Shown: positions 31,401 through 40,236, counted from the stretch's first letter. The stretch: 64,000 bases of DNA from Bulleidia sp. zg-1006 (GCF_016812035.1 NZ_CP069178.1:186001-250000); one strand, 5' to 3'. Made by a program: numbers and translations. The notes: generated by a model not told the origin, from the letters alone.

Positions 31401-33942
31401 ATTTTTGTTAATTGTTACCTGGTTTCCCTTATTATATTTGTCGGTTACGCAGATTGCATACTTTTTAAGTTTTCATTATGATTTGCTTGCTTGGAGTAAG
31501 CAGCAAAAATTCTTACTTCCCTGGTCGGTGGTTTACTGGCAAGGAAACAGTGACTATTTTAGATTAAGCCTAATCTTTTCCGGTTTACTGACTTTCTTTT
31601 TCCTTTTAACTTTGTTTTCTCCAAACAAAAGCGAAAGAGAAAGAAGAAGAGCTGAAAGAAGATTGACGGCTGAAGAAAGACTAGAGTATAAGCACTTATC
31701 AACAAAGAAGGAAACAAGAGTAGGACTGCAAAGATTAAATTTCACCGATGAAGCTGTATTGAATCATTTGAAAGAAGATAAGCTACAAAGTGCTATTGGT
31801 TATTGGTCAATGTTGCTAACTTTAATAAGTGTTCTAGCAATAATGGTCGGAGCCACCATTGGGACAATTACATATGCGGTTAGTAAGTTAAAGAACATCA
31901 AGACAATGTATAACATATATTGTATACCATTTATAAAGATATGGATTGCTTTTCTTCTGATTGGAATATTTGTATTTGTGTGTTCCTTTATAGTCAATGT
32001 TCAAAAAAGTTTATCAAACCGGCAAGAAGGAGAAAGATTCACCTGGGATTATTTTAGAGATTATTGTAATTATTGTTTCAATGAATCTAAAAAGAGAGCA
32101 AACAAGCTAATGGACTTCCTAAAAATGAATAAAGACTTCCGCTTTACCACCTTGAAAAAATGGAATATTAACAGAGAGGAGACTTACTTTAGATCGGGTA
32201 TTCCGATAGAAACATTTAAAAATAAAATGTATGTAGATGCTTCCGATAGTCATAATATTGTAGTCGGAACTACCAATTCAGGTAAAACGCAATCACAAAT
32301 TAATCCTATGATTATGGGATCCATGATGGCTGGGGAAAGTATGATTATCAATGATATTAAAGGGGAATTAATGCCCACTTTTTACCATAAGTTAAAAGAA
32401 AAAGGCTACACTATCATTTCCGTTAATTTTATTGATCCTGAAACATCTTCATTATGGAATCCGTTAAGTATTGTCATTAAAAAATACAGATCGATTGAAA
32501 AAAATTATGAAGAGAAGATTTTAAGCACAGTAGGAACTGAAAAGGAAGCCTATTTAGCGTATAAAAAAGAATACTTAGGTTTGATTAAAGAATTTAATTC
32601 CCTGATTCACCTGCATAAATTATGCACTTCAACAACGGGAATAATTCACTTTGCAAAATTAGGATTCAAGAATGTCAAGCCTTTAGTGGAATCCGCAAAA
32701 GAAATTTTGATTAGGGGAAAGCCCTTAGATCAGCAGTTGCAAAACATGTATGTCTTCGAGAAATTGCTAGATAGATTTAAAGAAAAGAAAATCCAAGTGG
32801 AAATGAAGAAGAAAACATCACTTCCACCAATTGATTTTTCTGAAGCACTAGAATATCTAAGAGATATTTCTAATACCTTGTTTCTGGAAAAAGATTCGAA
32901 AAATTCTTTCTTTTGGCAACAAGCGCAATTCCTTTTTGAAGGAATTATTCTGTTCATGTTGGAATATGAATACCTAGATCAAGATGAACAAGGGGAATAT
33001 ATCCTCAAGAAACTAGATGATAATCAGATTAATTTCAGAACAATAAAACTTTTTCGAGATGAAATGGTTACTACAGAAGCGTTTTTTAGAAACGATGAAA
33101 TTATCAATCATTTCTTAATGTTAAAATCATCAGAAGATTTCTCCATGCAAAGAATGAAGGGCGTATTGGATCAACCGGAAAATACTAGATCCAATATTTT
33201 AGGAACATTCGACACAAAGATTAGTATTGGTACACTCAATGAATCCATAGCGAAAATGACAAGTCAATCTAATATTGATTTTCATGATTTAGGAACAAAG
33301 AAAACAGCGTTATTTATTGGTGTGCATGATGAAAAAGAAACCTACTATCCATTCGTGTCAATGTTAATTAAACAAGCGTATGAAGAGTTGGTTAAAACGG
33401 CTCGTGAAGATATTGATCAAAGGTTACCGATTCCATTAAATATTATCTGGGATGAGTTTGGGATTTCACCGGCATTAAAAAATATAGATAACATGTTATC
33501 GGCTATGCGATTTCGTGGAATTAGAATGACTATGGTTATTCAAGACTTTTCACAATTGGATGAAAAATATGGAAAAAATACAGCTTCATCCATTAAAAAT
33601 AATGTTATGAATACTATTTACTTATTAGCCGGGGAAAAATCAACTTTAGAAGACATATCGTATAAGGCAGGTCATCGATTAAGTTGGAATAAAGAACTAA
33701 ATAGATTTGATAAAGTACCAATCATGCCTGCGGAAAGACTTAGTCGCTTTCAATATGGAGAAGCATTGATTTTATCACAAAGGAAAAATCCTATTTATAC
33801 CCATCTTAGGGAGTTTAAAAAATATGGCTACTATAAAAAATTAGGGAAACCATCCGCCGATTTAATGGATCGAAAGCTTCCTGAATTGAATTGGTTTTTA
33901 CTAACGAAAGAATGGCAGAGAATACAAGATTTTAAATTTTAA
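31384..33942 (+). CDS. VirD4/TraG-like coupling protein
   Basis: 852 residues. Membrane helices at about 5-30, 55-78, 140-165 and 175-200, then the cytoplasmic ATPase with Walker A GTTNSGKT (295-302), IINDIKGEL, and Walker B IIWDEFG (D690). TraG-family coupling proteins bring the relaxase-DNA complex to the channel. Between Walker motifs there is an insert of over 150 residues, longer than in minimal VirD4. Its ATG lacks a close Shine-Dalgarno; see the leader peptide at 31362. Confidence 0.92.
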   Translation: MKLRYKFLLIVTWFPLLYLSVTQIAYFLSFHYDLLAWSKQQKFLLPWSVVYWQGNSDYFRLSLIFSGLLTFFFLLTLFSPNKSERERRRAERRLTAEERLEYKHLSTKKETRVGLQRLNFTDEAVLNHLKEDKLQSAIGYWSMLLTLISVLAIMVGATIGTITYAVSKLKNIKTMYNIYCIPFIKIWIAFLLIGIFVFVCSFIVNVQKSLSNRQEGERFTWDYFRDYCNYCFNESKKRANKLMDFLKMNKDFRFTTLKKWNINREETYFRSGIPIETFKNKMYVDASDSHNIVVGTTNSGKTQSQINPMIMGSMMAGESMIINDIKGELMPTFYHKLKEKGYTIISVNFIDPETSSLWNPLSIVIKKYRSIEKNYEEKILSTVGTEKEAYLAYKKEYLGLIKEFNSLIHLHKLCTSTTGIIHFAKLGFKNVKPLVESAKEILIRGKPLDQQLQNMYVFEKLLDRFKEKKIQVEMKKKTSLPPIDFSEALEYLRDISNTLFLEKDSKNSFFWQQAQFLFEGIILFMLEYEYLDQDEQGEYILKKLDDNQINFRTIKLFRDEMVTTEAFFRNDEIINHFLMLKSSEDFSMQRMKGVLDQPENTRSNILGTFDTKISIGTLNESIAKMTSQSNIDFHDLGTKKTALFIGVHDEKETYYPFVSMLIKQAYEELVKTAREDIDQRLPIPLNIIWDEFGISPALKNIDNMLSAMRFRGIRMTMVIQDFSQLDEKYGKNTASSIKNNVMNTIYLLAGEKSTLEDISYKAGHRLSWNKELNRFDKVPIMPAERLSRFQYGEALILSQRKNPIYTHLREFKKYGYYKKLGKPSADLMDRKLPELNWFLLTKEWQRIQDFKF

Positions 33943-33952
33943 GGAGGAAAAA

Positions 33953-34411
33953 ATGAAATTTGTACAAGAGATAGATTTAAGAAATCAATTTTGGAAGAGA
34001 TATGGATATAGGAAGAATATTATCCGTTATCAATTTGAGTGCCAAGCAAGGCATGGAGCGATGGACCTAGTTACAATCGATAAAGTACTATCTAAAGATG
34101 ACAGACAACCTCATTATGAGGTGTGCAGCTTTGAGTTTAAGCTTACAGATATTGATAAAGCTTTTGCACAGGCTTACGAAAATTCAAAATACTGTCATAA
34201 AAATTTTATTGTCGTTCCTATGAATAAAAAGAAAACAATATTGGATCGATATTCAGATTATTTTGGTAAATATCCAAGCATCGGATGTATTGCAGTAGAG
34301 CATCCGGAAGATGGTGGGAATTGGGAAATATTCCACAAAGCTAAGGCTAAAAAGGATGATGAATTAGTATTTAATCAAAGTTTAATAAAATTATCTATGA
34401 AAGAATTATAA
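33953..34411 (+). CDS. Hypothetical protein with a possible PD-(D/E)xK-type fold
   Basis: 152 residues. MKFVQEIDLRNQFWKRYG, then AMDLVTID and CSFEFKLTDIDKAFAQAYEN, could form the Asp...Glu-x-Lys arrangement of restriction-nuclease-like folds, with a helix pairing like that of phage and plasmid nuclease-like proteins. AAGGAGG precedes the ATG. It ends the transfer operon. Activity is unproved. Confidence 0.5.
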   Translation: MKFVQEIDLRNQFWKRYGYRKNIIRYQFECQARHGAMDLVTIDKVLSKDDRQPHYEVCSFEFKLTDIDKAFAQAYENSKYCHKNFIVVPMNKKKTILDRYSDYFGKYPSIGCIAVEHPEDGGNWEIFHKAKAKKDDELVFNQSLIKLSMKEL

Positions 34412-34466
34412 GTTTTTAATCTGTATTGATGATACTTTATTTATGAAAGAAAAAGGAGTTTTTATT

Positions 34467-35495
34467 ATGAGACACTTTTCCCATTTAAGCTATTACAAAA
34501 GATTAAGAATTGAAAACTTACTAAAGGAAAAGGTAAAACCATGTGAAATAGCTAAAATACTTAATGTACATAATTCAACGATTTATAGAGAACTAAAAAG
34601 AGGGAGATATATTCACTTGGATACCCACTTACAAGAGGTGGAGGGATATAGTCCAATTATCGCTGAAGAAAGTTATAGAAATAATTTAACAAACAAAGGA
34701 GTATCAATTAAGTTAGGAAAACATCATGAATTTGCCAAATATATAGAAGATAAAATAGTAAGAGAACATTATTCACCAAAAGCGGTTTTGGAAGAGATAA
34801 AAATGAAAAAATTGTTTCAAGAAGTGTCTATATGTACGACAACCATTTATAACTATATTAAAAAAGATATTTTTTCAAAATTAGAGATGAAGAAGCTTCC
34901 AATGCCGAGAAGAAAAAAGAAAAGAAAAATAGTACCAAGAAAATGGATAAATCTAAAAGGTACAACGATTGAAGAAAGAGATAAGTCAATTTTATCCAGA
35001 AAAGAGTTTGGTCATTGGGAAATGGATAGTGTGATAGGAAAAAGAAACAAGAAAGTGTCATTATTAGTTTTGACCGAAAGAAAAACCAGGATGGAGTTAA
35101 TTTTTAAATTAAAAGAGAAAAATGCTAGTAATGTAGTTAAAATGGTCAATCGGATTGAAAGGAAATTAAAATCTAAATTCAGTAAGATATTCAAAACAAT
35201 TACGGTGGACAACGGCATAGAATTCTCTTATTTCAATGAAATAGAAAAGTCGTGTTTGTATGCAGGTAAAAGGACTAAGCTTTACTATTGTCATCCTTAT
35301 TCAAGCTTTGAAAGAGGGTCGAATGAGAATGCCAATAGATTAATCAGAAGATGGATACCGAAGTACACAGATTTCACAAATATTAGTGAAAAGAAAATTC
35401 GAGAAATAGAAAATTGGATTAATCATTATCCTAGGGAAATATTAAATTACGATACTTCGTTTCACGCTTATCAAAAAGAATTAGAAAAAATATAA
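34467..35495 (+). CDS. IS30-family transposase
   Basis: 342 residues from ATG 34467; the frame is open to 34443, but AAAAGGAG lies 8 bases before 34467. The N-terminal HTH (RHFSHLSYYKRLRIENLL...CEIAKILNVHNSTIYRELKRG) is the IS30 type. The DDE domain follows: GHWEMDSVIGK (first Asp), ITVDNGIEFS (second Asp) and SFERGSNENANRLIRRW (Glu). No clear terminal inverted repeats or target duplication were found around it, so it may belong to the element rather than be an independent IS. Confidence 0.88.
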   Translation: MRHFSHLSYYKRLRIENLLKEKVKPCEIAKILNVHNSTIYRELKRGRYIHLDTHLQEVEGYSPIIAEESYRNNLTNKGVSIKLGKHHEFAKYIEDKIVREHYSPKAVLEEIKMKKLFQEVSICTTTIYNYIKKDIFSKLEMKKLPMPRRKKKRKIVPRKWINLKGTTIEERDKSILSRKEFGHWEMDSVIGKRNKKVSLLVLTERKTRMELIFKLKEKNASNVVKMVNRIERKLKSKFSKIFKTITVDNGIEFSYFNEIEKSCLYAGKRTKLYYCHPYSSFERGSNENANRLIRRWIPKYTDFTNISEKKIREIENWINHYPREILNYDTSFHAYQKELEKI

Positions 35496-35591
35496 GTCTC
35501 ATAGCTTGTTTTCTAATAACTTGTTTTTAGTGTGTTTAAAAGTAGGATAAGCGTTTTAAAATAGCGTTAAAATCAGTTATTTATGAAAAAA

Positions 35592-35613
35592 GTTAGTTGA
35601 AAAATCGACTAAC
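35592..35613 (+). terminator. Terminator-like hairpin after the transposase gene
   Basis: GTTAGTTG-aaaaat-CGACTAAC (one G-U), followed by an AT-rich stretch with a T run about 15 bases later. 35496-35655 holds no gene. Confidence 0.5.
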
Positions 35614-35655
35614 CAATTTTATAAAAATTTTTTCGCATTAAATCTTGACATTCTC

Positions 35656-35673
35656 AATTTTTCGATAAATATG
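35656..35673. repeat. Right direct repeat of the element (attR candidate)
   Basis: AATTTTTCGATAAATATG, identical to 8769-8786, ending 9 bases before the -35 box of the tRNA operon. Confidence 0.65.
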
Positions 35674-35682
35674 AAAAAAATG

Positions 35683-35711
35683 TTGACGGATAGGTAGGGG
35701 CGTGTTAGTAT
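35683..35711 (+). promoter_or_regulatory. Promoter of the tRNA cluster
   Basis: TTGACG, 17-base spacer, TAGTAT, about 20 bases before the first tRNA. Confidence 0.7.
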
Positions 35712-35732
35712 AACTAAGCAGTAAATAGCTGT

Positions 35733-35808
35733 GGAGGTTTAGCTCAGTTGGGAGAGCATCTGCCTTACAAGCAGAGGGTCAGCGGTTCGAGCCCGTTAAC
35801 CTCCACCA
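35733..35808 (+). tRNA. tRNA-Val (anticodon TAC)
   Basis: Complete cloverleaf: acceptor GGAGGTT/AACCTCC, anticodon loop CTTACAA, T loop TTCGAGC, and encoded CCA end. Confidence 0.97.
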
Positions 35809-35821
35809 TTTTTTTCTAAAT

Positions 35822-35897
35822 GCCGACTTGGCTCAATTGGCAGAGCAATTGATTTGTAATCAATAGGTTGTAGGTTCGATTCCTATAGTCGGCACCA
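35822..35897 (+). tRNA. tRNA-Thr (anticodon TGT)
   Basis: Acceptor GCCGACT/AGTCGGC, anticodon loop TTTGTAA, T loop TTCGATT, CCA encoded. Confidence 0.97.
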
Positions 35898-35901
35898 TGT
35901 T

Positions 35902-35986
35902 GGAGGCGTAGCGAAGTGGCTAAACGCGGCAGACTGTAAATCTGCTCCCTATGGGTTCGGTGGTTCGAAACCACCCGCCTCCACCA
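35902..35986 (+). tRNA. tRNA-Tyr (anticodon GTA)
   Basis: Acceptor GGAGGCG/CGCCTCC, anticodon loop CTGTAAA, long class II variable arm (CTCCCTATGGGTTCGG), CCA encoded. Confidence 0.97.
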
Positions 35987-36021
35987 TTTTATTTGTTGTG
36001 TTTATCGCAATGATTTCGGAT

Positions 36022-36093
36022 TGGGGCATAGCCAAGCGGTAAGGCAAGGGACTTTGACTCCCTCATGCGTGAGTTCGAATCTCGCTGCCCCAG
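36022..36093 (+). tRNA. tRNA-Gln (anticodon TTG)
   Basis: Acceptor TGGGGCA/TGCCCCA, anticodon loop CTTTGAC, discriminator G. The genome has CCT rather than CCA, so the end must be added or repaired. Confidence 0.95.
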
Positions 36094-36111
36094 CCTTTTC
36101 TTTATTTATAT

Positions 36112-36184
36112 GACTCGGTAGCTCAGACGGTAGAGCAACTGACTTTTAATCAGTGGGTCGAGGGTTCGAGTCCCTTCCGAGTCA
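36112..36184 (+). tRNA. tRNA-Lys (anticodon TTT)
   Basis: Acceptor GACTCGG/CCGAGTC, anticodon loop CTTTTAA; CCA not encoded (CCT follows). Confidence 0.96.
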
Positions 36185-36192
36185 CCTCTTAT

Positions 36193-36263
36193 GCGCGTGT
36201 AGTTCAATGGTAGAACGGCAGCCTTCCAAGCTGCATACGTGAGTTCGATTCTCATCACGCGCT
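36193..36263 (+). tRNA. tRNA-Gly (anticodon TCC)
   Basis: Acceptor GCGCGTG/CACGCGC, anticodon loop CTTCCAA; CCA not encoded. Confidence 0.96.
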
Positions 36264-36271
36264 CTTATTTT

Positions 36272-36298
36272 AAAAGTCCCGGTGAAATGGGCTTTTTT
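36272..36298 (+). terminator. Terminator of the tRNA cluster
   Basis: AAAGTCCC / GGGCTTT pair with one bulge or mismatch and are followed by TTTTTT. Confidence 0.7.
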
Positions 36299-36372
36299 GA
36301 TTTCTTGACATACTTTTTGGCCATTAAATTTTGACATTCTTCAATCAATTTATTTAAAAAAATGACTAAGAG

Positions 36373-36841
36373 ATAAACATCCCTAGTCGCTCTTTTTATT
36401 CTTTTGGTATTGCTCTTTAATCTTGTTGAAGGTTTGATTGCTTAAATCGTGCTCAATTTTATGTGCGTCGTGATAAGCAATATCCGGATCAACTCCTAAT
36501 TGTTTAAAATAACCGGTCAACACAGTATTTCGTTCATGAATTTTTTCAGCAATCGCAAGACCTGTTTCCAATAATTCTAAAGAACCATCTTGGTTCATTT
36601 GAATATATCCATTTTCTCTTAATTTTTTCATAGCGATAGAAACACTCGCCTTGGAATATCCGGTTTCTTCCGCCACATCAATAGAATGACAAATACCTTT
36701 TCTTTCTTTAATCACTAAAATAGCTAATAGATAATCCTCACCCGATTCGTAAATAGACATTTAAACTCCTTTTCAACCATTATACCTGATTTTTAATTTC
36801 GAGGAATAACAATACTTTTGTAAGCCCTCTTTTAGTATTAT
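36373..36841. repeat. 469-bp direct repeat, copy A (regulator gene and promoter)
   Basis: Nearly identical to 46084-46552 at a constant offset of 9711 bases. Contains the complete small regulator gene plus about 80 bases upstream. Differences are few, e.g. CTAGTCGC here against CTAGTCAC in copy C. Confidence 0.9.
36383..36760 (-). CDS. DtxR/MntR-family metal-dependent regulator, copy A
   Basis: 125 residues. The N-terminal winged HTH (GEDYLLAILVIKERKG, then HSIDVAEETGYSKASVSIAMKKLRENGYI) and a dimerisation helix pair with HERNTVLTGYFKQLGVD and HDAHKIEHDLS match MntR, where His77 and Glu-x-x-Glu-His bind manganese. AAAAGGAG precedes the ATG. An identical protein is encoded at 46094. TATAAT on the minus strand just upstream is its likely -10. 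Target genes are not evident nearby. Confidence 0.8.
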   Translation of the reverse strand: MSIYESGEDYLLAILVIKERKGICHSIDVAEETGYSKASVSIAMKKLRENGYIQMNQDGSLELLETGLAIAEKIHERNTVLTGYFKQLGVDPDIAYHDAHKIEHDLSNQTFNKIKEQYQKNKKSD

Positions 36842-37019
36842 GAACATTATAAATGTTTAGTGAAACAAAATAGAAATCATGGAGATGTAAAATACCAATA
36901 ATAAAATGCCAAGGGAACGATGCTTTTCAAGTTAAAAGTACATTCTTGCTTGTATTTGCTTCGATAATATATAAAGTTGAAAACCGGTCTTTGTTAAATG
37001 TAGTCAATTTCTATATAAT
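36623..37019. repeat. 397-bp direct repeat left of the IS1634-type element
   Basis: From TTTTTTCATAGCG to CTATATAAT, matching 38972-39368 at a constant offset of 2349 bases with only a few substitutions (two seen near 36962-36975). It ends exactly where the IS begins: a long target duplication. Confidence 0.88.
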
Positions 37020-37044
37020 CCTAAATTTGACAGTTTTAAAAAGA

Positions 37045-37094
37045 TAAAGATGAAAAAACGCTCTATTTAAGCCTTTTTTTCATCTTTTTTCTTT
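37045..37094 (-). terminator. Terminator of the IS1634-type transposase gene
   Basis: AAAGATGAAAAAA near 37045 pairs with TTTTTTCATCTTT near 37075, with an AGCG-type inner stem; read on the minus strand it ends in T-rich sequence. Confidence 0.5.
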
Positions 37095-37114
37095 ATTCAA
37101 AATGTAATAATATT

Positions 37115-38830
37115 TTAACTTTTGGTCTTCTTATTAATTTCATTTAAGCTTTTAAAACTCATAATCTCATAGTCAGTATTAAACTTAAAAACATCGTGTA
37201 ATTTATCAGTTATTACTGTTCTAGTATAAGCAGGAATGTATTGTTTATTGCCTATCTCACATAATTGCATACTTCTTAAGGTTGTTATAATTTCTTTTGT
37301 GGTGTATTGAACTAAGTTTTTTTCAATAATCCTTTCAACTAACAATGCCATAAAGCAAGTTAAAAAGTGTGAGTATATTCTACTTTCTCTACTAAGATAT
37401 ACCGGTCGTGCTTTAAATTCACTTTTTAATATTCTAAAACTTTCTTCAATCTTCCATCTTTGACGATGTACTTGTAAGATAATCTTGATATTATCTTCTA
37501 AATTAGTGCTAATACAGTATAAACCATCCCATTTGCTTTCTTCAGCTATTTTTTCACTATTTAAGGATAGATGTTGTTCTTTTGCGGATACTCCATCTTC
37601 ATTGGTATAGTCAATGGCTATTAATCGTTTAAAATCTGTTGCTTTTTGATGATTTCTTAATTTCTTATTACTTGAAATGACTGCTTCTGCTCTGATTATT
37701 TGTTTGGATCTAAGATGTTCCTGATAACCGGCGTATTCCGGCGAATAACTTACAATGATTCTTTCTTCAACACCATTTTCCTTAATCCATCTTTCTTTAT
37801 AATAGATATGATAGTCATTTTCTAATTCTTTTATTTCTGATAATCGAAAAACTTTACCATCACCATCTCTTTTCCAACCACTATCTTCAAATACCCAATC
37901 TTTAATTACTTGTTTTGCCTTTTTAAGTGAATAAGTCATAATAAAACCACGATTAGTGATATCATTGAATTTCTTATTAGTACAACTATTTAAACCGGCA
38001 TCACAACAGATAATCACTTTATCTAATCCATAGTCTTTAATAATTTTTTGTTCGATAGGTTTTAGAGAAGCTTGTTCGTTTTTATTGCCTTGAAAGATAT
38101 CAAAAGCAAGGGGTAAACCATACTGATCTAAAAATAAGCCCATTTGCACAATCGGATTAGGTCGATGTTCTTTAGATAATCCATATTGTCTAATTCCTTT
38201 TTCTTCTTCAATTTCAAAAAAGTAGTTAGTACAATCATAATATAAGATAGATGAATTGCGTTTAAAGTTATTGTGGGTTGTTTGGTATAAACTTTCTTGA
38301 ATAAAATCTTTGTATTCATACATTTTTTCTAAAGTACGATATACATCGTGTAAAGCGAAATTTGGGGCTTCAAAGAAATGCTTTGAAAACTCAAAAGTGG
38401 ATAGTTTAGAACTGGGTGCTAAAATCCTACTCGCAACAAGATAACGCATAATTTGGTTTAAATCAAATTTGAATTGTCCTTCTTTTTTGATTTTATCACT
38501 AATCTTAGTTAAACCACAGTCCTTTAATATTTTTTGGATAAAGAAATAACCAATATGCACATGACGAATTGTTTTATGATTAATTCGATTAGCAGGTGCA
38601 AAAGAAACAGTAATTCTTTCCTTATCTTCTTTCATCTCTAAAGTTTTTTGCTTAGCATATGCTTTAGTCCAAGTATCAACATCAAGATTAGGGTCACCCA
38701 CCTTTTTACGAATATCATCAGCACTTCCAAGGGCTTCAAAGATATGGGTAGAAACTTTTTTACCGGTTCTTTTAGAATAGGCAAGATAATAAAAGGTCGA
38801 GTTTTTAGATTTCGATTTAGTGATAAACAT
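37115..38830 (-). CDS. IS1634-family transposase
   Basis: 571 residues from ATG 38830, which lies 7 bases after GGAGG; a GTG two codons upstream is less likely. DDE residues fall in YYDCTNYFFEI (first Asp), IICCDAGLNS (second Asp) and WKIEESFRILKSEF (Glu), as in the IS4-type IS1634 group, whose transposases are about 550-600 residues. It appears intact. Confidence 0.9.
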   Translation of the reverse strand: MFITKSKSKNSTFYYLAYSKRTGKKVSTHIFEALGSADDIRKKVGDPNLDVDTWTKAYAKQKTLEMKEDKERITVSFAPANRINHKTIRHVHIGYFFIQKILKDCGLTKISDKIKKEGQFKFDLNQIMRYLVASRILAPSSKLSTFEFSKHFFEAPNFALHDVYRTLEKMYEYKDFIQESLYQTTHNNFKRNSSILYYDCTNYFFEIEEEKGIRQYGLSKEHRPNPIVQMGLFLDQYGLPLAFDIFQGNKNEQASLKPIEQKIIKDYGLDKVIICCDAGLNSCTNKKFNDITNRGFIMTYSLKKAKQVIKDWVFEDSGWKRDGDGKVFRLSEIKELENDYHIYYKERWIKENGVEERIIVSYSPEYAGYQEHLRSKQIIRAEAVISSNKKLRNHQKATDFKRLIAIDYTNEDGVSAKEQHLSLNSEKIAEESKWDGLYCISTNLEDNIKIILQVHRQRWKIEESFRILKSEFKARPVYLSRESRIYSHFLTCFMALLVERIIEKNLVQYTTKEIITTLRSMQLCEIGNKQYIPAYTRTVITDKLHDVFKFNTDYEIMSFKSLNEINKKTKS

Positions 38831-38971
38831 AGGCACACCTCCACTAATATTATATCAGATATTACATATTATTACAAACGAAATCCCCTGAATTTGACAT
38901 GAAAACAGCAAAAAAGCTAGTATTTACTAGCTTTTTAAGAAAATATAAAATTCAAAACTGTCAAATTCCCG

Positions 38972-39109
38972 TTTTTTCATAGCGATAGAAACACTCGCCT
39001 TGGAATATCCGGTTTCTTCCGCCACATCAATAGAATGACAAATACCTTTTCTTTCTTTAATCACTAAAATAGCTAATAGATAATCCTCACCCGATTCGTA
39101 AATAGACAT
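38972..39109 (-). pseudogene. Truncated copy B of the DtxR/MntR-like regulator
   Basis: Only the first 46 codons remain, identical to copies A and C up to MKK; the frame then runs into the IS end and stops. It is a by-product of the IS1634 target duplication. Its promoter region is intact, so a short peptide might still be made. Confidence 0.88.
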
Positions 39110-39368
39110 TTAAACTCCTTTTCAACCATTATACCTGATTTTTAATTTCGAGGAATAACAATACTTTTGTAAGCCCTCTTTTAGTATTATGAACATTATA
39201 AATGTTTAGTGAAACAAAATAGAAATCATGGAGATGTAAAATACCAATAATAAAATGCCAAGGGAACGATGCTTTTCAAGTTAAAAGTACATTCTTGCTT
39301 GTATTTGCTTCAATAATATATGAAGTTGAAAACCGGTCTTTGTTAAATGTAGTCAATTTCTATATAAT
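38972..39368. repeat. 397-bp direct repeat right of the IS1634-type element
   Basis: Second half of the target duplication. 39110-39633 as a whole has no complete gene; after the repeat only an imperfect hairpin (AGGAGA/TCTCCT near 39434) was seen. Confidence 0.88.
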
Positions 39369-39633
39369 TGGAGTAGTCATAGCGAGTATAATTACGTATT
39401 TCATATTTTCTAATAGATACCATACAAGAGAATAGGAGAGATATTTTTTCATTTTCTCCTAAGTTATGAAGAAAGAAAAGAAAATGAACAATTCATTCTC
39501 AAAATGCAGATCTATCCATATATGCACAATATACACTTTGGGAATAGCTTAGCAGGAAAGTCAAAGTAGAATCGTCTATATCAATAAAACTATCTATAAG
39601 ATTATAGAATAAAATTAAGACAGGAGTTTATAT

Positions 39634-40104
39634 ATGAAAATCGATATAAAAAAATCTATTCAATACAGATTTATTGGATATGTATTTAAGAAAAAGTGTC
39701 TAAAGAATGAATCTTTAGAAAGTTTAAGTCAAAATGATAAAGATCGAATCTGTATGGAGTCTGCTCAAAAGACGAGAAAATTCACTTTGATTTTTATTCC
39801 ATTTTATATCATGGCGATGTTGATTTTTTTCATTGGCTTTATTATGAATCCGGAATATAGGAAGAATGATTTTGTGATATGGTATCAGGGTATTTTGGAA
39901 TCCGTATTCCCATTGATTAGTGGAGATTGGGGAAGTGCCATGTATGAGAAAAGGGCGACAGTTATTCTTATCGCCATTAAATTGATTCCAGTATTGATGA
40001 TTAACGGAATTCCACTTTTAGGACTTATTTTAATAATGGGACATCGATTTTTGGAAAAGCGAATAAAGGATGAGCTTTTTGAAAATGATAGATTGTACAA
40101 CTAA
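39634..40104 (+). CDS. Hypothetical membrane protein
   Basis: 156 residues with two or three membrane helices (about 49-70, 108-150). No family recognised. AGGAG lies upstream of the ATG. It stands alone between the IS duplication and the PTS operon. Confidence 0.5.
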   Translation: MKIDIKKSIQYRFIGYVFKKKCLKNESLESLSQNDKDRICMESAQKTRKFTLIFIPFYIMAMLIFFIGFIMNPEYRKNDFVIWYQGILESVFPLISGDWGSAMYEKRATVILIAIKLIPVLMINGIPLLGLILIMGHRFLEKRIKDELFENDRLYN

Positions 40105-40236
40105 ATGAGACAGCTTTAGTAAGTAAAAACTCATATTAACTTCGTGTAAAATATTTTTATAGTGATTCATATTTTCTCTTGTTTTTAGTTATCTTTACAA
40201 ACACTATTTTATCAGAAAACTATGAATCATTTTTTA

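Larger units (their letters stand above)
8769..35673. mobile_element. Integrated conjugative element (about 26.9 kb)
   Basis: Bounded by the 18-bp direct repeat AATTTTTCGATAAATATG at 8769-8786 and 35656-35673. The interior is continuous plus-strand coding with ParA/ParB-like proteins, type IV secretion genes, relaxase, coupling protein, an adhesin and an anti-restriction protein. Chromosomal genes lie to the left and a tRNA cluster to the right. The right boundary is 9 bases before the tRNA promoter's -35 box. No tyrosine or serine recombinase was recognised; an IS30-family transposase lies near the right end. Boundaries are inferred from the repeat and gene content; an empty site in a relative would settle them. 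Confidence 0.75.
37020..38971 (-). mobile_element. IS1634-family insertion sequence (about 1.95 kb)
   Basis: The ends carry the inverted repeat AATTTGACAGTTTT (37024-37037) and AAAACTGTCAAATT (38954-38967). One transposase gene fills it. The 397-bp flanking duplication is typical of the IS1634/IS1549 group, which is known for long, variable target duplications. Confidence 0.85.
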
